Shown here piece by piece: positions 7,809 to 16,074 of a stretch of DNA of 64,000 nucleotides. A program made the position numbers and the translations under genes. The notes beneath the pieces were generated by a model that saw nothing but the letters and a program-made list of their open reading frames with translations, did no database searches and was not told where the DNA came from. The stretch is taken from assembly GCF_050033475.1 (NCBI RefSeq), contig NZ_CP188320.1, positions 62,001-126,000 of the forward strand, read 5' to 3'. The first letter of the stretch is position 1, and each line of letters starts with the position of its first letter. This DNA is from Cetobacterium sp050033475 (GTDB taxonomy: Bacteria > Fusobacteriota > Fusobacteriia > Fusobacteriales > Fusobacteriaceae).

Positions 7809-8789
7809 ATGTACAAATCAAAATTAGATGTTATTGAAACAGAAATTGCCATTAAATTAGTAAAAGATTTTTTTGAAAGAGAATTAGCTAAAAATTTAAA
7901 TTTAATAAGAGTATCTGCACCTTTATTTGTTAAACCTGAAAGTGGTTTAAATGATGATTTAAATGGAATTGAAAGAGCTGTTTCCTTTGATGTTAAATCA
8001 GGTGAACAGGCTGTTATAGTTCATTCATTAGCTAAATGGAAAAGAATGGCATTACATAAATATGGATTCCAAGTTGGAACAGGATTATACACTGATATGA
8101 ATGCTATTAGAAGAGATGAAGATTTAAGTCCTATTCACTCATACTATGTTGATCAGTGGGATTGGGAAAAAATAATTTCAAAAGAAGATAGAAATAAAGA
8201 AACATTACAAAAGACTGTAAAAAAAATATATTCTGCTTTAAAATCTACTGAAAACTACATTACTGATATATATCCTATGCTTTCTAAAAAATTACCTGAA
8301 GAAATAACTTTTGTTACTTCTCAGGAATTAGAAGATTTATATCCAGAACTTACTCCTAAAGAAAGAGAACATACTCATGCTAAAAAATGTGGTGCTATGT
8401 TTTTAATGGAAATTGGTGCACCATTAAATTCTGGAGAAAAACATGATGGAAGAGCTCCTGATTATGATGATTGGTCTTTAAATGGTGATATTATTATTCA
8501 TTATGCACCTTTAGGAATTGGTCTTGAATTATCATCTATGGGTATCCGTGTTGATGAAGAAGCTTTAGATAAACAGTTAACTGCATCTAATGCTAATGAT
8601 AAAAGATCCTATGAATTCCACTCTAAATTATTAAAAGGTGAATTACCTTATACAATTGGTGGAGGATTAGGTCAATCTCGTATTTGCTTATTTTTCTTAG
8701 ATAAATTACATATTGGTGAAGTTCAGGCTTCATTATGGTCTAATGAAATTATAGAAGAATGTGAAAAAAAGAATATTCACCTATTGTAA
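7809..8789 (+). CDS. asnA: Aspartate-ammonia ligase (asparagine synthetase A)
   Basis: The 326-residue product matches AsnA in length (330 in E. coli) and in its class-II aminoacyl-tRNA-synthetase-like segments: VKPESGLNDDLNG, VHSLAKWKRMAL, IRRDEDLSPIHSYYVDQWDWEK, and the C-terminal GGGLGQSR. It makes asparagine from aspartate, ammonia and ATP in the cytoplasm. Translation could begin at GTG 7800, but GGGAG at 7793-7797 is spaced better for ATG 7809. Control is probably by the Asn-rich leader and terminator directly upstream. It is monocistronic. Confidence 0.95.
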   Translation: MYKSKLDVIETEIAIKLVKDFFERELAKNLNLIRVSAPLFVKPESGLNDDLNGIERAVSFDVKSGEQAVIVHSLAKWKRMALHKYGFQVGTGLYTDMNAIRRDEDLSPIHSYYVDQWDWEKIISKEDRNKETLQKTVKKIYSALKSTENYITDIYPMLSKKLPEEITFVTSQELEDLYPELTPKEREHTHAKKCGAMFLMEIGAPLNSGEKHDGRAPDYDDWSLNGDIIIHYAPLGIGLELSSMGIRVDEEALDKQLTASNANDKRSYEFHSKLLKGELPYTIGGGLGQSRICLFFLDKLHIGEVQASLWSNEIIEECEKKNIHLL

Positions 8790-8796
8790 TTATAAT

Positions 8797-8838
8797 AAAA
8801 AGGGTATAAAATTTTAATATTTTATGGCCCTTTTTTTT
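8797..8838 (+). terminator. Intrinsic terminator after asnA
   Basis: An AAAAGGG arm and an imperfect AT stem pair with GCCCTTTT, followed by an uninterrupted T tract. Confidence 0.7.
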
Positions 8839-8842
8839 ATAC

Positions 8843-8870
8843 TTGTAATTATTTCAAAAAAGAATATAAT
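8843..8870 (+). promoter_or_regulatory. Promoter of the hydEGF operon
   Basis: TTGTAA and TATAAT are separated by 16 bases, about 35 bases before the hydE start. Confidence 0.6.
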
Positions 8871-8904
8871 AAAAACAGTTCTATCTAAAAATTAAGGAGA
8901 GTTT

Positions 8905-9954
8905 ATGATAAAAACTATTATAGATAAGTTGTATAAATATAATTGCTTAGAAAAAGAAGAAATTATATATTTACTTAAAAATTTAGATGAAAATTCTAGA
9001 GAATATTTAATTAATAAAGCTTACAGTACAAGATTGAAATCATATGGAAAAACTGTATTTCTAAGAGGATTAATTGAAGTTACAAATTTTTGTACAAAAA
9101 CATGCCTATACTGTGGTATACGAGCTGAGAATACAAATGCTGATCGATATCGTCTTACAAAAGAAGAAATAATTTCTTCCTGTGAAAATGGTTATAATTT
9201 AGGGTATAAAACTTTTGTTTTACAAGGAGGAGAAGATCCATTCTTTACTGATGAATTTCTAGTAGAATTAATTACAGAAATTAAATATAAATTTCCAGAG
9301 TGTGCTGTTACATTATCCTTAGGAGAAAAAAGTTATGAATCTTATAAAAAACTTTATGATGCTGGAGCTGATAGATATTTATTAAGACATGAAACAGCTA
9401 ATCCTAAATTATATTCTAGTTTACATCCTAAAATGTCCTTTGAAAATAGAATAACTTGTCTAAAAAATCTTAAAAAAATAGGTTATCAAGTGGGGGCTGG
9501 ATTTTTAATTGGACTGCCTAATCAAACTATAGAAGATCTAGCTATGGATTTATTATTTTTAAAAAATTTAAAGCCTCATATGGTTGGAATTGGTCCTTTT
9601 ATTCCACAAAAAGATACCCCTTTAAGAAATGAAAAAGCTGGAGATTCTTATACAACAATTACTTTATTAAGTGTTATTAGATTATTATTACCAGATGTAC
9701 TTTTACCAGCTACAACAGCACTTGGAACAATTGATTCTACAGGTAGAGAAAAAGCTTTTAAAGCTGGTGCTAATGTTATAATGCCTAATCTTTCGCCATT
9801 TGAATGTAGAGCTAAATATTCTTTATATGACGGAAAAGTATTTACCGATAATGAATCTGCTGAAGAAAAAAGAAAAATTGAAGAAAAAATTAAAAATGCT
9901 GGTTTTGAACCAGTAATGGTTAGAGGAGATAATATAACATGGAAAAGAATTTAA
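8905..9954 (+). CDS. hydE: [FeFe]-hydrogenase maturase HydE (radical SAM)
   Basis: The 349-residue radical SAM protein has CX3CX2C in NFCTKTCLYCG near residues 63-70 for the SAM-binding [4Fe-4S] cluster, followed by QGGEDPFF and LRHETANPKLYSSLHP, which are typical of HydE. HydE takes part in building the diiron subcluster of [FeFe]-hydrogenase, supplying the bridging dithiomethylamine pathway together with HydG and HydF. Start ATG follows AAGGAG. Its last 16 bases overlap hydG. No hydrogenase structural gene is in the window. Confidence 0.95.
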   Translation: MIKTIIDKLYKYNCLEKEEIIYLLKNLDENSREYLINKAYSTRLKSYGKTVFLRGLIEVTNFCTKTCLYCGIRAENTNADRYRLTKEEIISSCENGYNLGYKTFVLQGGEDPFFTDEFLVELITEIKYKFPECAVTLSLGEKSYESYKKLYDAGADRYLLRHETANPKLYSSLHPKMSFENRITCLKNLKKIGYQVGAGFLIGLPNQTIEDLAMDLLFLKNLKPHMVGIGPFIPQKDTPLRNEKAGDSYTTITLLSVIRLLLPDVLLPATTALGTIDSTGREKAFKAGANVIMPNLSPFECRAKYSLYDGKVFTDNESAEEKRKIEEKIKNAGFEPVMVRGDNITWKRI

Positions 9955-11333
9955 ATTTTATTGATCACGAATACATTTATTCTCTTATGAATAATTCAAA
10001 AAATATTACTGAAAGTGAAATTGATAATATTCTAGATAAAGCCGCTAGTAAGAAAGGGTTATCTCATTCTGAAGTTGCTGCTTTATTTCAAATAAAAAAT
10101 GAAAATCAAAGAAAAAAATTATTTGAAATTGCACATATGTTAAAAGAATCTATATATGGAAATAGAATTGTGGTTTTTGCTCCACTTTATGTAAGTAATT
10201 TCTGTGTAAATAATTGTACTTACTGTGGCTATAAAAGAGAAAATGAATTTGAAAGAAAAAAACTAACTAGAGAAGAAATTCAAACTGAAGTAAAATTATT
10301 AGAAAAAATGGGACACAAAAGATTAGCTTTAGAAGCAGGAGAAGATCCAATCAATTGTAATATAGATTATATTCTTGAAGCTATAGATGCTATTTATTCT
10401 ACAAAGTTTGAAAATGGTGCTATAAGAAGAATTAATGTTAATATAGCAGCAACAACTGTTGAAAATTATAAAAAATTAAAAAATGCTCAGATTGGGACTT
10501 ATATTTTATTCCAAGAAACTTATCATAAACCAACTTATGAATCTGTTCATCCGAAATGCTTAAAAGGTAGTTACGAATATCATTTAAACGCTTTTAATAG
10601 AGCTATGGATGGAGGAATTGATGATGTTGGTGCTGGAGTACTATTTGGACTAGCAGACCCTATTTTTGAAGTTATAGCCCTTATGATGCATAATGAATAT
10701 TTAGAAAAAACTCATGGTGTTGGATTCCATACAATATCTGTTCCAAGATTAAAAAAAGCTGAAGGAATGTGTCTTGAGAAATTCCCTCATCTTGTAGATG
10801 ATGAAATGTTTAAAAATATTGTTGCTATTATTCGTTTGGCTGTTCCTTTTACAGGGATTATCCTATCAACTAGGGAAACTCCTGAATTAAGAAAAGAAGT
10901 TATAAAGTATGGAGTATCTCAAATTAGTGCTGGATCTTCAGCAGATGTTGGAGGATATTCAGAAAGAGAAAAAGGGCATCATATTCCAAATCAATTTGAA
11001 TTAGCAGATCACAGAACTCCTCTTGAAATTTTAAAATCATTATTAGATGAAGAATATGTTCCTAGTTATTGTACTGCTTGTTACAGAATGGGAAGAACTG
11101 GTGATCGTTTTATGGAACTAGCTAAATCTGGTAATATTCAAAATGTTTGTGGTCCTAATGCTCTAATGACTCTTATGGAATATGCTATGGATTATGGAGA
11201 TAAAGATTTATTAGAAAAAGTAGAAAAAGTAGTTGCTAGAGAAATTCCAAAAATTAAAAGAGAAGATATTAGAGAATTAACTAAAAATAATATTCTAAAA
11301 ATAAAAAATGGACAAAGAGATTTATTTATATAG
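9939..11333 (+). CDS. hydG: [FeFe]-hydrogenase maturase HydG (tyrosine lyase, radical SAM)
   Basis: HydG cleaves tyrosine to p-cresol and dehydroglycine and turns the latter into the CO and CN ligands of the hydrogenase active site. The 464-residue product has the SAM motif NFCVNNCTYCGYK (CX3CX2C) and the characteristic C-terminal cluster site CTACYRMGRTGDRFM plus a later Cys, which distinguishes HydG from ThiH. GGAG stands upstream inside hydE, and hydE-hydG overlap by 16 bases, so translation is coupled. Confidence 0.95.
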   Translation: MEKNLNFIDHEYIYSLMNNSKNITESEIDNILDKAASKKGLSHSEVAALFQIKNENQRKKLFEIAHMLKESIYGNRIVVFAPLYVSNFCVNNCTYCGYKRENEFERKKLTREEIQTEVKLLEKMGHKRLALEAGEDPINCNIDYILEAIDAIYSTKFENGAIRRINVNIAATTVENYKKLKNAQIGTYILFQETYHKPTYESVHPKCLKGSYEYHLNAFNRAMDGGIDDVGAGVLFGLADPIFEVIALMMHNEYLEKTHGVGFHTISVPRLKKAEGMCLEKFPHLVDDEMFKNIVAIIRLAVPFTGIILSTRETPELRKEVIKYGVSQISAGSSADVGGYSEREKGHHIPNQFELADHRTPLEILKSLLDEEYVPSYCTACYRMGRTGDRFMELAKSGNIQNVCGPNALMTLMEYAMDYGDKDLLEKVEKVVAREIPKIKREDIRELTKNNILKIKNGQRDLFI

Positions 11334-11341
11334 GAGGAACT

Positions 11342-12529
11342 ATGCTAAATACACCTAATGCCAATAGAACACACATAGGAATATTTGGAAAAATGAATTC
11401 TGGAAAATCTTCTTTGTTAAATGCTATAACAAATCAAAATATTTCAATTGTTTCTAATTTTAAAGGAACAACAACGGATTCTGTTTTAAAAAGTATGGAA
11501 TTAATTCCTTATGGTCCTGTTTTATTTATTGATACAGCAGGATTAAATGATTCTGGTGAAGTAGGAAATTTAAGAGTTAAAAAAGCTTTAGATGAATTAA
11601 AAAGAGTAAATTTTGCTTTATTTATTATGGATGGAAAAGATATAGATGATTCTTTTTATAAAGAACAACTTCTTAATTATAAAAAATATAATATTCCTCA
11701 TTTATTAATAATAAATAAAAAAGATTTATTATCTGAAGAAGAAATTAAATATCTAGCAAATAAATATCCAGAAGCTCTTATTGTATCTTCTAATAATTCT
11801 GAAGATATTTTAAATTTAAAAGAACATTTAATAAATAAATTAACTATAGAAGAAAGTGAACCATCTTTATTAGGTGGATTGTTACCTTACAATTCATTAA
11901 TTGTATTAGTTGTTCCTATTGATTCTGAAGCTCCAAAAGGACGTTTAATACTACCTCAAGTTCAAATTTTAAGAGATGCTCTTGATAATGGAATTCAATC
12001 TATTGTTGTTAGAGATACTGAATTAGAAGAAGTTTTAAATAAATTTAAAAATATAGATTTAATTATAACTGATTCTCAAGCATTTAAAAAAGTAAATGAA
12101 ATTGTTGCAGATAGATATCCCTTAACAAGTTTTTCAATTTTATTTGCTAGACAAAAAGGTGATTTAAAAACTTTTATTGAAGGAATTAAAGCTATTAATA
12201 ATTTAAAAGATGGTGATTATATTTTAATATCAGAATCCTGTTCTCATAATACTTCACATGAAGATATTGGAAGAGTAAAAATTCCTAATTTATTAAAAAA
12301 GTATACACTAAAGCAGATTAATTTTGAATATTCTATGGGAAAGGATTTTCCTGATGATTTAAATAAATATGCTTTAATTATCCATTGTGGTTCTTGTATG
12401 TTAAATAAAAAAATTATGATGAATAGAATTGCTGAAGTTAAAAAAAATAATGTTCCTATTACTAATTATGGAGTTACTTTAGCTTATTTAACAGGTATTT
12501 TAGAAAAATCTACTAAAATTTTTAATTAA
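11342..12529 (+). CDS. hydF: [FeFe]-hydrogenase maturation GTPase HydF
   Basis: HydF is the scaffold on which the 2Fe subcluster is assembled and from which it is passed to HydA. The 395-residue product has an Era/TrmE-like GTPase domain at the N-terminus (GKMNSGKSS P-loop, DTAG, NKKD), a dimerisation domain, and a C-terminal cluster domain with the conserved His and Cys segments HNTSHEDIGR and IIHCGSCML. AGGAGG precedes the ATG eight bases after hydG. It ends the operon before a terminator. Confidence 0.95.
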   Translation: MLNTPNANRTHIGIFGKMNSGKSSLLNAITNQNISIVSNFKGTTTDSVLKSMELIPYGPVLFIDTAGLNDSGEVGNLRVKKALDELKRVNFALFIMDGKDIDDSFYKEQLLNYKKYNIPHLLIINKKDLLSEEEIKYLANKYPEALIVSSNNSEDILNLKEHLINKLTIEESEPSLLGGLLPYNSLIVLVVPIDSEAPKGRLILPQVQILRDALDNGIQSIVVRDTELEEVLNKFKNIDLIITDSQAFKKVNEIVADRYPLTSFSILFARQKGDLKTFIEGIKAINNLKDGDYILISESCSHNTSHEDIGRVKIPNLLKKYTLKQINFEYSMGKDFPDDLNKYALIIHCGSCMLNKKIMMNRIAEVKKNNVPITNYGVTLAYLTGILEKSTKIFN

Positions 12530-12558
12530 ATCCATAGTAATACTATGGATTTTTTTAT
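12529..12558 (+). terminator. Intrinsic terminator after hydF
   Basis: AATCCATAGTA pairs with TACTATGGATT around a minimal loop and is followed by seven T residues. Confidence 0.85.
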
Positions 12559-12571
12559 ATAATTTTAATGA

Positions 12572-12615
12572 GCATTTATGTATACTATTCATAAATTTCT
12601 ACATTGTCGTATACT
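12572..12615 (+). repeat. RepA-type boxes upstream of the glycine-zipper lipoprotein gene
   Basis: ACATTGTCGTATACT at 12601-12615 matches the iteron consensus ACRTTRYYGTATACY of the nearby origin exactly, and 12572-12586 matches about 12 of 15 positions. They lie in the lipoprotein promoter region, outside the main array, and may act as an outlying initiator or repressor site. Confidence 0.7.
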
Positions 12616-12683
12616 ATTTCAAAGGATTTTATTTTTTGTTATTGTATATTGATTAATAAATATATTAGGAGAGGTGAAGTTAA

Positions 12684-13037
12684 ATGAAAAAAAAGATAAT
12701 GTTATTTTTGATTACTTGTTCTTTAGTAGGTTTATCTGGTTGCTCTAATGTTGGATCAAATACTATTGGATCCACAACAGTTGGAGCAGGAACAGGTGCT
12801 TTATTGGGACAAGCAATAGGAAAGAATAGTGAGGCTACATTAATTGGAGCAGGTGTTGGTGCTGCTGCTGGAGCAATTGTTGGTGCTTTACAAGATCAAA
12901 CTAGTGCAATAAAACAAAATAATCCAAATAATAATCCTGTTTATTATGGAAATCAACCACCTTTACAGTATAATCCTAACTATAATAATTATAATAGATA
13001 TCCTAATTACAATATATATAATAATTATGGTTATTAA
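12684..13037 (+). CDS. Glycine-zipper lipoprotein
   Basis: The 117-residue product has a lipoprotein signal with lipobox LSGC (Cys20), then a Gly/Ala-rich glycine-zipper segment (TTVGAGTGALLGQAIG and AGVGAAAGAIVGAL), which usually forms close-packed membrane helices as in SlyB/OmpA-like lipoproteins. The tail is rich in Asn, Tyr and Pro with short NPNYNNYN-like repeats. It is probably an envelope protein anchored by its acylated Cys. It sits between RepA-type boxes and the origin, flanked by terminators, so it may be a passenger or an element of the replicon. Confidence 0.75.
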   Translation: MKKKIMLFLITCSLVGLSGCSNVGSNTIGSTTVGAGTGALLGQAIGKNSEATLIGAGVGAAAGAIVGALQDQTSAIKQNNPNNNPVYYGNQPPLQYNPNYNNYNRYPNYNIYNNYGY

Positions 13038-13045
13038 AAATGAAG

Positions 13046-13070
13046 CCTCTATAAATTATAGAGGTTTTTT
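13046..13070 (+). terminator. Intrinsic terminator after the lipoprotein gene
   Basis: CCTCTATA pairs with TATAGAGG and is followed by six T residues; it insulates the origin from upstream transcription. Confidence 0.8.
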
Positions 13071-13191
13071 CTTTGTTTAGTTTGTTATATATTGTTTATA
13101 TTGTTATATAATATTAGGGCAAAAAACGTGACCTATATCAAAGTATTATAAATAAAGGCTTTAAGTGTTATTTATATACCAAAATTCATCA

Positions 13192-13335
13192 ACATTACTG
13201 TATACCTTTTTTAAACGTTATCGTATACCTTTTTTAAACGTTATCGTATACCAATTTAAACGTTATCGTATACTAATTTAAACATTGTCGTATACCATCG
13301 GTAAATTTATAACTTTATATACATTACTGTATACT
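13192..13335 (+). repeat. Iteron array, probable origin of replication
   Basis: Six direct copies of a 15-mer with consensus ACRTTRYYGTATACY start at 13192, 13215, 13238, 13260, 13282 and 13321. The first five are spaced 22-23 bp, close to two helical turns, as in iteron-controlled origins bound by Rep proteins. An AT-rich stretch (13336-13380) beside the array could be the unwinding region. The array lies directly before repA. Identification as the origin follows from known iteron plasmids and chromids. Confidence 0.85.
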
Positions 13336-13342
13336 TTTTAAC

Positions 13343-13395
13343 TTGTAATTTTTTTTTAAAAATGATATTATTTTTAGTAAAGTATACGATAATGT
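13343..13395 (+). promoter_or_regulatory. repA promoter with inverted iteron operator
   Basis: TTGTAA and TATTAT are separated by 17 bases (13343-13371). A single iteron in inverted orientation (13381-13395) covers the expected transcription start. This fits self-repression of repA by its own product, as in many iteron plasmids, where inverted half-sites act as operator. Confidence 0.65.
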
Positions 13396-13415
13396 AGAAA
13401 AGTGGAGTGGTTTAA

Positions 13416-15275
13416 ATGTCAAATGACCTCATAAAGGGAGAAATTTATGACTGGGAAGAAATTGATAGTAGTGAGCCTGCTGAAACTTTAGAAGAAAATT
13501 TATCTGTGGAAGAATTAAATATAGAAAATCCTTCTTTAATTAGAATGGATATGAATTTAATTGAATATCCTCTTTTTAGTAAAAATAATCATAGAAGAGT
13601 TAATCAAAGTATAAAATATTTTTTTAATAATGATAAAGATGTATATATAATGGTTAAACCAATATCAGGAGATTATATTCCTGGTGATTTTGAAGAAAGA
13701 GTTTTTATCGCATTATTAAAAATAATGAAAAAAAGAGGATTCCAGCAAACATTTTATGTTTCAGCTACTGAAATATTAGATGAATTTGGATTAACAAATA
13801 AGGCTTATTATAAAAGAATTAAACAGTCAATAACAAGATTAGCAGAAACTTCTTATGTTTTTAAAAATACATTGTATTTTAGCAAGATAAAGAAGAATAT
13901 AGAAGATATAGTTAATACGAATATTATGACAATTAGAACAATAACATTAAATAGCAATGAAGATTTACGAAAAGAATTATATAATGATAATAGAATAAAA
14001 GAAATTTATGAAATAACAATTTCTAAATATTTTTATGATAATATAATTCGAAAGGGTTATCTAGTTTATGATTCAAATACATTATTAGGAATAGAAAATT
14101 CAACGACAAGAACAATTTATATGCTTATAAATAAATTAAGATTTCAAAATTTATATTTAAAAATACCATCATTATATTTAATTAAAAGAATTCCATTGAA
14201 ATTTAATAAAACTACAATAAGTAGAACAATAAAAAGTTTAGAACGTTGTTGTAAGGAATTATTAGAAAAAAAACTAATTTTAAATTATAATATTATAAAA
14301 AATAGGAAATGGGAAGAGTCGGAAATAGAATTTTTCTTTGATGAATCCCATAATACAATAAAACAGAAAAATTTTTATGCTGATAAGAAAGAATTTACAA
14401 ATGTTATAACTAACTTTGATTCTTCTTTATTAATTAGTCATACGGAAGAAGAGAGTTTATCTCCACTTTTAGAAGTAAAAAAAGAGCTGGAAAAAAATAC
14501 TCCAACAAATGAAATGGTTGAAATTATATTAAATAAAATGCCTATGAAAGCTAGAGAATTAAAAACAATACCAAAGTTAATTAAAGATGCAATTAAAGCT
14601 TATGGGATGGAAACTGTAGAAGCTGTTGCAGAATATATGAAACTTCACAAAGTAAGCAATATAAGAAGTTATTTTTCTCAAGCTTTAGAAAAAGGTTGGG
14701 CAGATGAATATATATTGACTAAAAAGAAATTAAAAGATAGAGAAGAAAAAAAATTAGAACAAAAAAGTTTAGATTTAATAGAAATAAATCCTTTTGAAGA
14801 AGAAAAGAAGAAAATAAAAGAATGTTTTGATACTTTATCAAAGGATGAAAAAGAAAAAATAGAAGCTAATGCTTATATAGATTATATTGAGCAATGTGGC
14901 CAAGAAGGAATTATCCAAAAGAAAGCTTTTAAACTAGGAAAAGAAGGAATTATTTTGGAATTTCTTTTTAAAGAAAAATATTTTGAAAAAGAAGAAGAGA
15001 AAAAAGAAGAAACAATAGAGAAAATAATTACAGTTGAAGAAAAATTAGAAAATATATTTATAGCAAATGAACTTATAAAATTTGATACTTTTTCAGCTTT
15101 TAAGTTTAGAATATTTGAATTATTAGAAGGAAAAATAGAAGTAAAATCTTTAAAGAGAATATTAGATTTTTTAAATTTAGAATATGAATTTCATTCAAAA
15201 GTTGATAAATATTTATTAGATTTAAAATATTCTGATGGAGATAAGAGTAAAATAATAATAAAAGAAAATAAATAG
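13416..15275 (+). CDS. repA: Replication initiator protein RepA (Rep_3-like winged-helix type)
   Basis: The 619-residue protein starts at ATG 13416 behind GTGGAG. Residues ~40-310 carry two winged-helix-like stretches (FEERVFIALLKIMKKRGF and TRTIYMLINKLR are typical of plasmid initiators of the Rep_3/TrfA superfamily), followed by a long Lys/Glu-rich C-terminal region with probable coiled-coil character. It should bind the upstream iterons and open the origin. It is longer than most Rep_3 proteins (250-400 residues), so the C-terminal 300 residues are an extension of unknown role. Its stop overlaps another iteron-like box before parA. The family assignment rests on motif pattern and context. 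Confidence 0.8.
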   Translation: MSNDLIKGEIYDWEEIDSSEPAETLEENLSVEELNIENPSLIRMDMNLIEYPLFSKNNHRRVNQSIKYFFNNDKDVYIMVKPISGDYIPGDFEERVFIALLKIMKKRGFQQTFYVSATEILDEFGLTNKAYYKRIKQSITRLAETSYVFKNTLYFSKIKKNIEDIVNTNIMTIRTITLNSNEDLRKELYNDNRIKEIYEITISKYFYDNIIRKGYLVYDSNTLLGIENSTTRTIYMLINKLRFQNLYLKIPSLYLIKRIPLKFNKTTISRTIKSLERCCKELLEKKLILNYNIIKNRKWEESEIEFFFDESHNTIKQKNFYADKKEFTNVITNFDSSLLISHTEEESLSPLLEVKKELEKNTPTNEMVEIILNKMPMKARELKTIPKLIKDAIKAYGMETVEAVAEYMKLHKVSNIRSYFSQALEKGWADEYILTKKKLKDREEKKLEQKSLDLIEINPFEEEKKKIKECFDTLSKDEKEKIEANAYIDYIEQCGQEGIIQKKAFKLGKEGIILEFLFKEKYFEKEEEKKEETIEKIITVEEKLENIFIANELIKFDTFSAFKFRIFELLEGKIEVKSLKRILDFLNLEYEFHSKVDKYLLDLKYSDGDKSKIIIKENK

Positions 15276-15288
15276 TATACAGTAACGT
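15274..15288 (-). promoter_or_regulatory. Iteron-like box between repA and parA
   Basis: On the minus strand the sequence reads ACGTTACTGTATACT, a full match to the iteron consensus. It overlaps the repA stop and lies 27 bases before parA, so RepA could also tune partition gene expression. Confidence 0.65.
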
Positions 15289-15314
15289 ATAAAATTCATG
15301 GGGAGAGTATAACT

Positions 15315-16064
15315 ATGAGAAAAATTGTAATAATAAATCAAAAGGGTGGAGAAGCAAAAACTACAACAAGTAGAAATATAAGTGAGATTTTATCTTTAAA
15401 AGGATTTAAAACTTTGGTTATTGATATGGATCCTCAAGGAAATTTAACAACAAATTTTGATATTAGCAAAAGAGAAGTTAAAACTTTATATGATGTTTTT
15501 AATAAAGAAATTGATATAAATGATATAGTTATAAAAAAAACAGAAAAATTACATGTAATTCCAAATAATATAAAAATGGCTAAGGCAAATATGCAATTTG
15601 CAGGTCATCCTAATTGGGCAAGACTTTTAAAAAGATTTATTAAAGAATTAACAGAGAGTTATGATTATATAATTATAGACTGTCCACCAGCTTTAGATTT
15701 TAGTACTTATAATGCTTTGACAGCGGCAGATGAAGTAATAGTAACTTTACAAGCTGAAGAAAATTCATTAGAAGGAATTTCTGATTTAATGGATACGATA
15801 GATGATGTTAGAGAAGATAATGAAGGTTTAAAGCTTTGTGGTGTTTTAGTAACAAGATATAAAGCTAATACTAATTTACATAAAGGTTATAAAAATGTTC
15901 TAGATGATTATTTTGGAGATACAATGTTTAAAACAGTAATAAGAGATAATATAAAAGTAGCTGAAGCTAATCAATCTCATAAAAGTGTTGTAGAATATGA
16001 CAAAAGCTCAAATGGAGCTAAAGATTACATCGCTGTTGTAGAAGAACTTATATTGAGAAAATAG
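15315..16064 (+). CDS. parA: ParA-type partition ATPase
   Basis: The 249-residue protein is a ParA/Soj ATPase, which forms nucleoid-bound gradients that move replicon copies apart. It has the deviant Walker A motif as KGGEAKTTT (residues ~10-18), DMDPQGNLT (A') and the Walker B strand YDYIIIDCPP. The Glu at the variable Walker A position is uncommon, but Ala before the second Lys occurs in other ParA proteins, so the site should be active. There is no N-terminal HTH (type Ib/chromosomal-like length). GGGGAG precedes the ATG; it forms an operon with parB 10 bases downstream. Confidence 0.92.
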   Translation: MRKIVIINQKGGEAKTTTSRNISEILSLKGFKTLVIDMDPQGNLTTNFDISKREVKTLYDVFNKEIDINDIVIKKTEKLHVIPNNIKMAKANMQFAGHPNWARLLKRFIKELTESYDYIIIDCPPALDFSTYNALTAADEVIVTLQAEENSLEGISDLMDTIDDVREDNEGLKLCGVLVTRYKANTNLHKGYKNVLDDYFGDTMFKTVIRDNIKVAEANQSHKSVVEYDKSSNGAKDYIAVVEELILRK

Positions 16065-16074
16065 GGGGATAACA

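Noticed and set aside
13192..13335. Short regular repeats could be a CRISPR array
   Set aside because: Units are 15 bp with 7-8 bp AT-rich gaps, spacers are not unique 30-40 bp units, and repA follows; an iteron array explains it.
15333..15360. ParA Walker A reads KGGEAKTT, perhaps an inactive site
   Set aside because: The signature Lys, Gly-Gly and Lys-Thr are present, and Ala before the second Lys is seen in other active ParA proteins.
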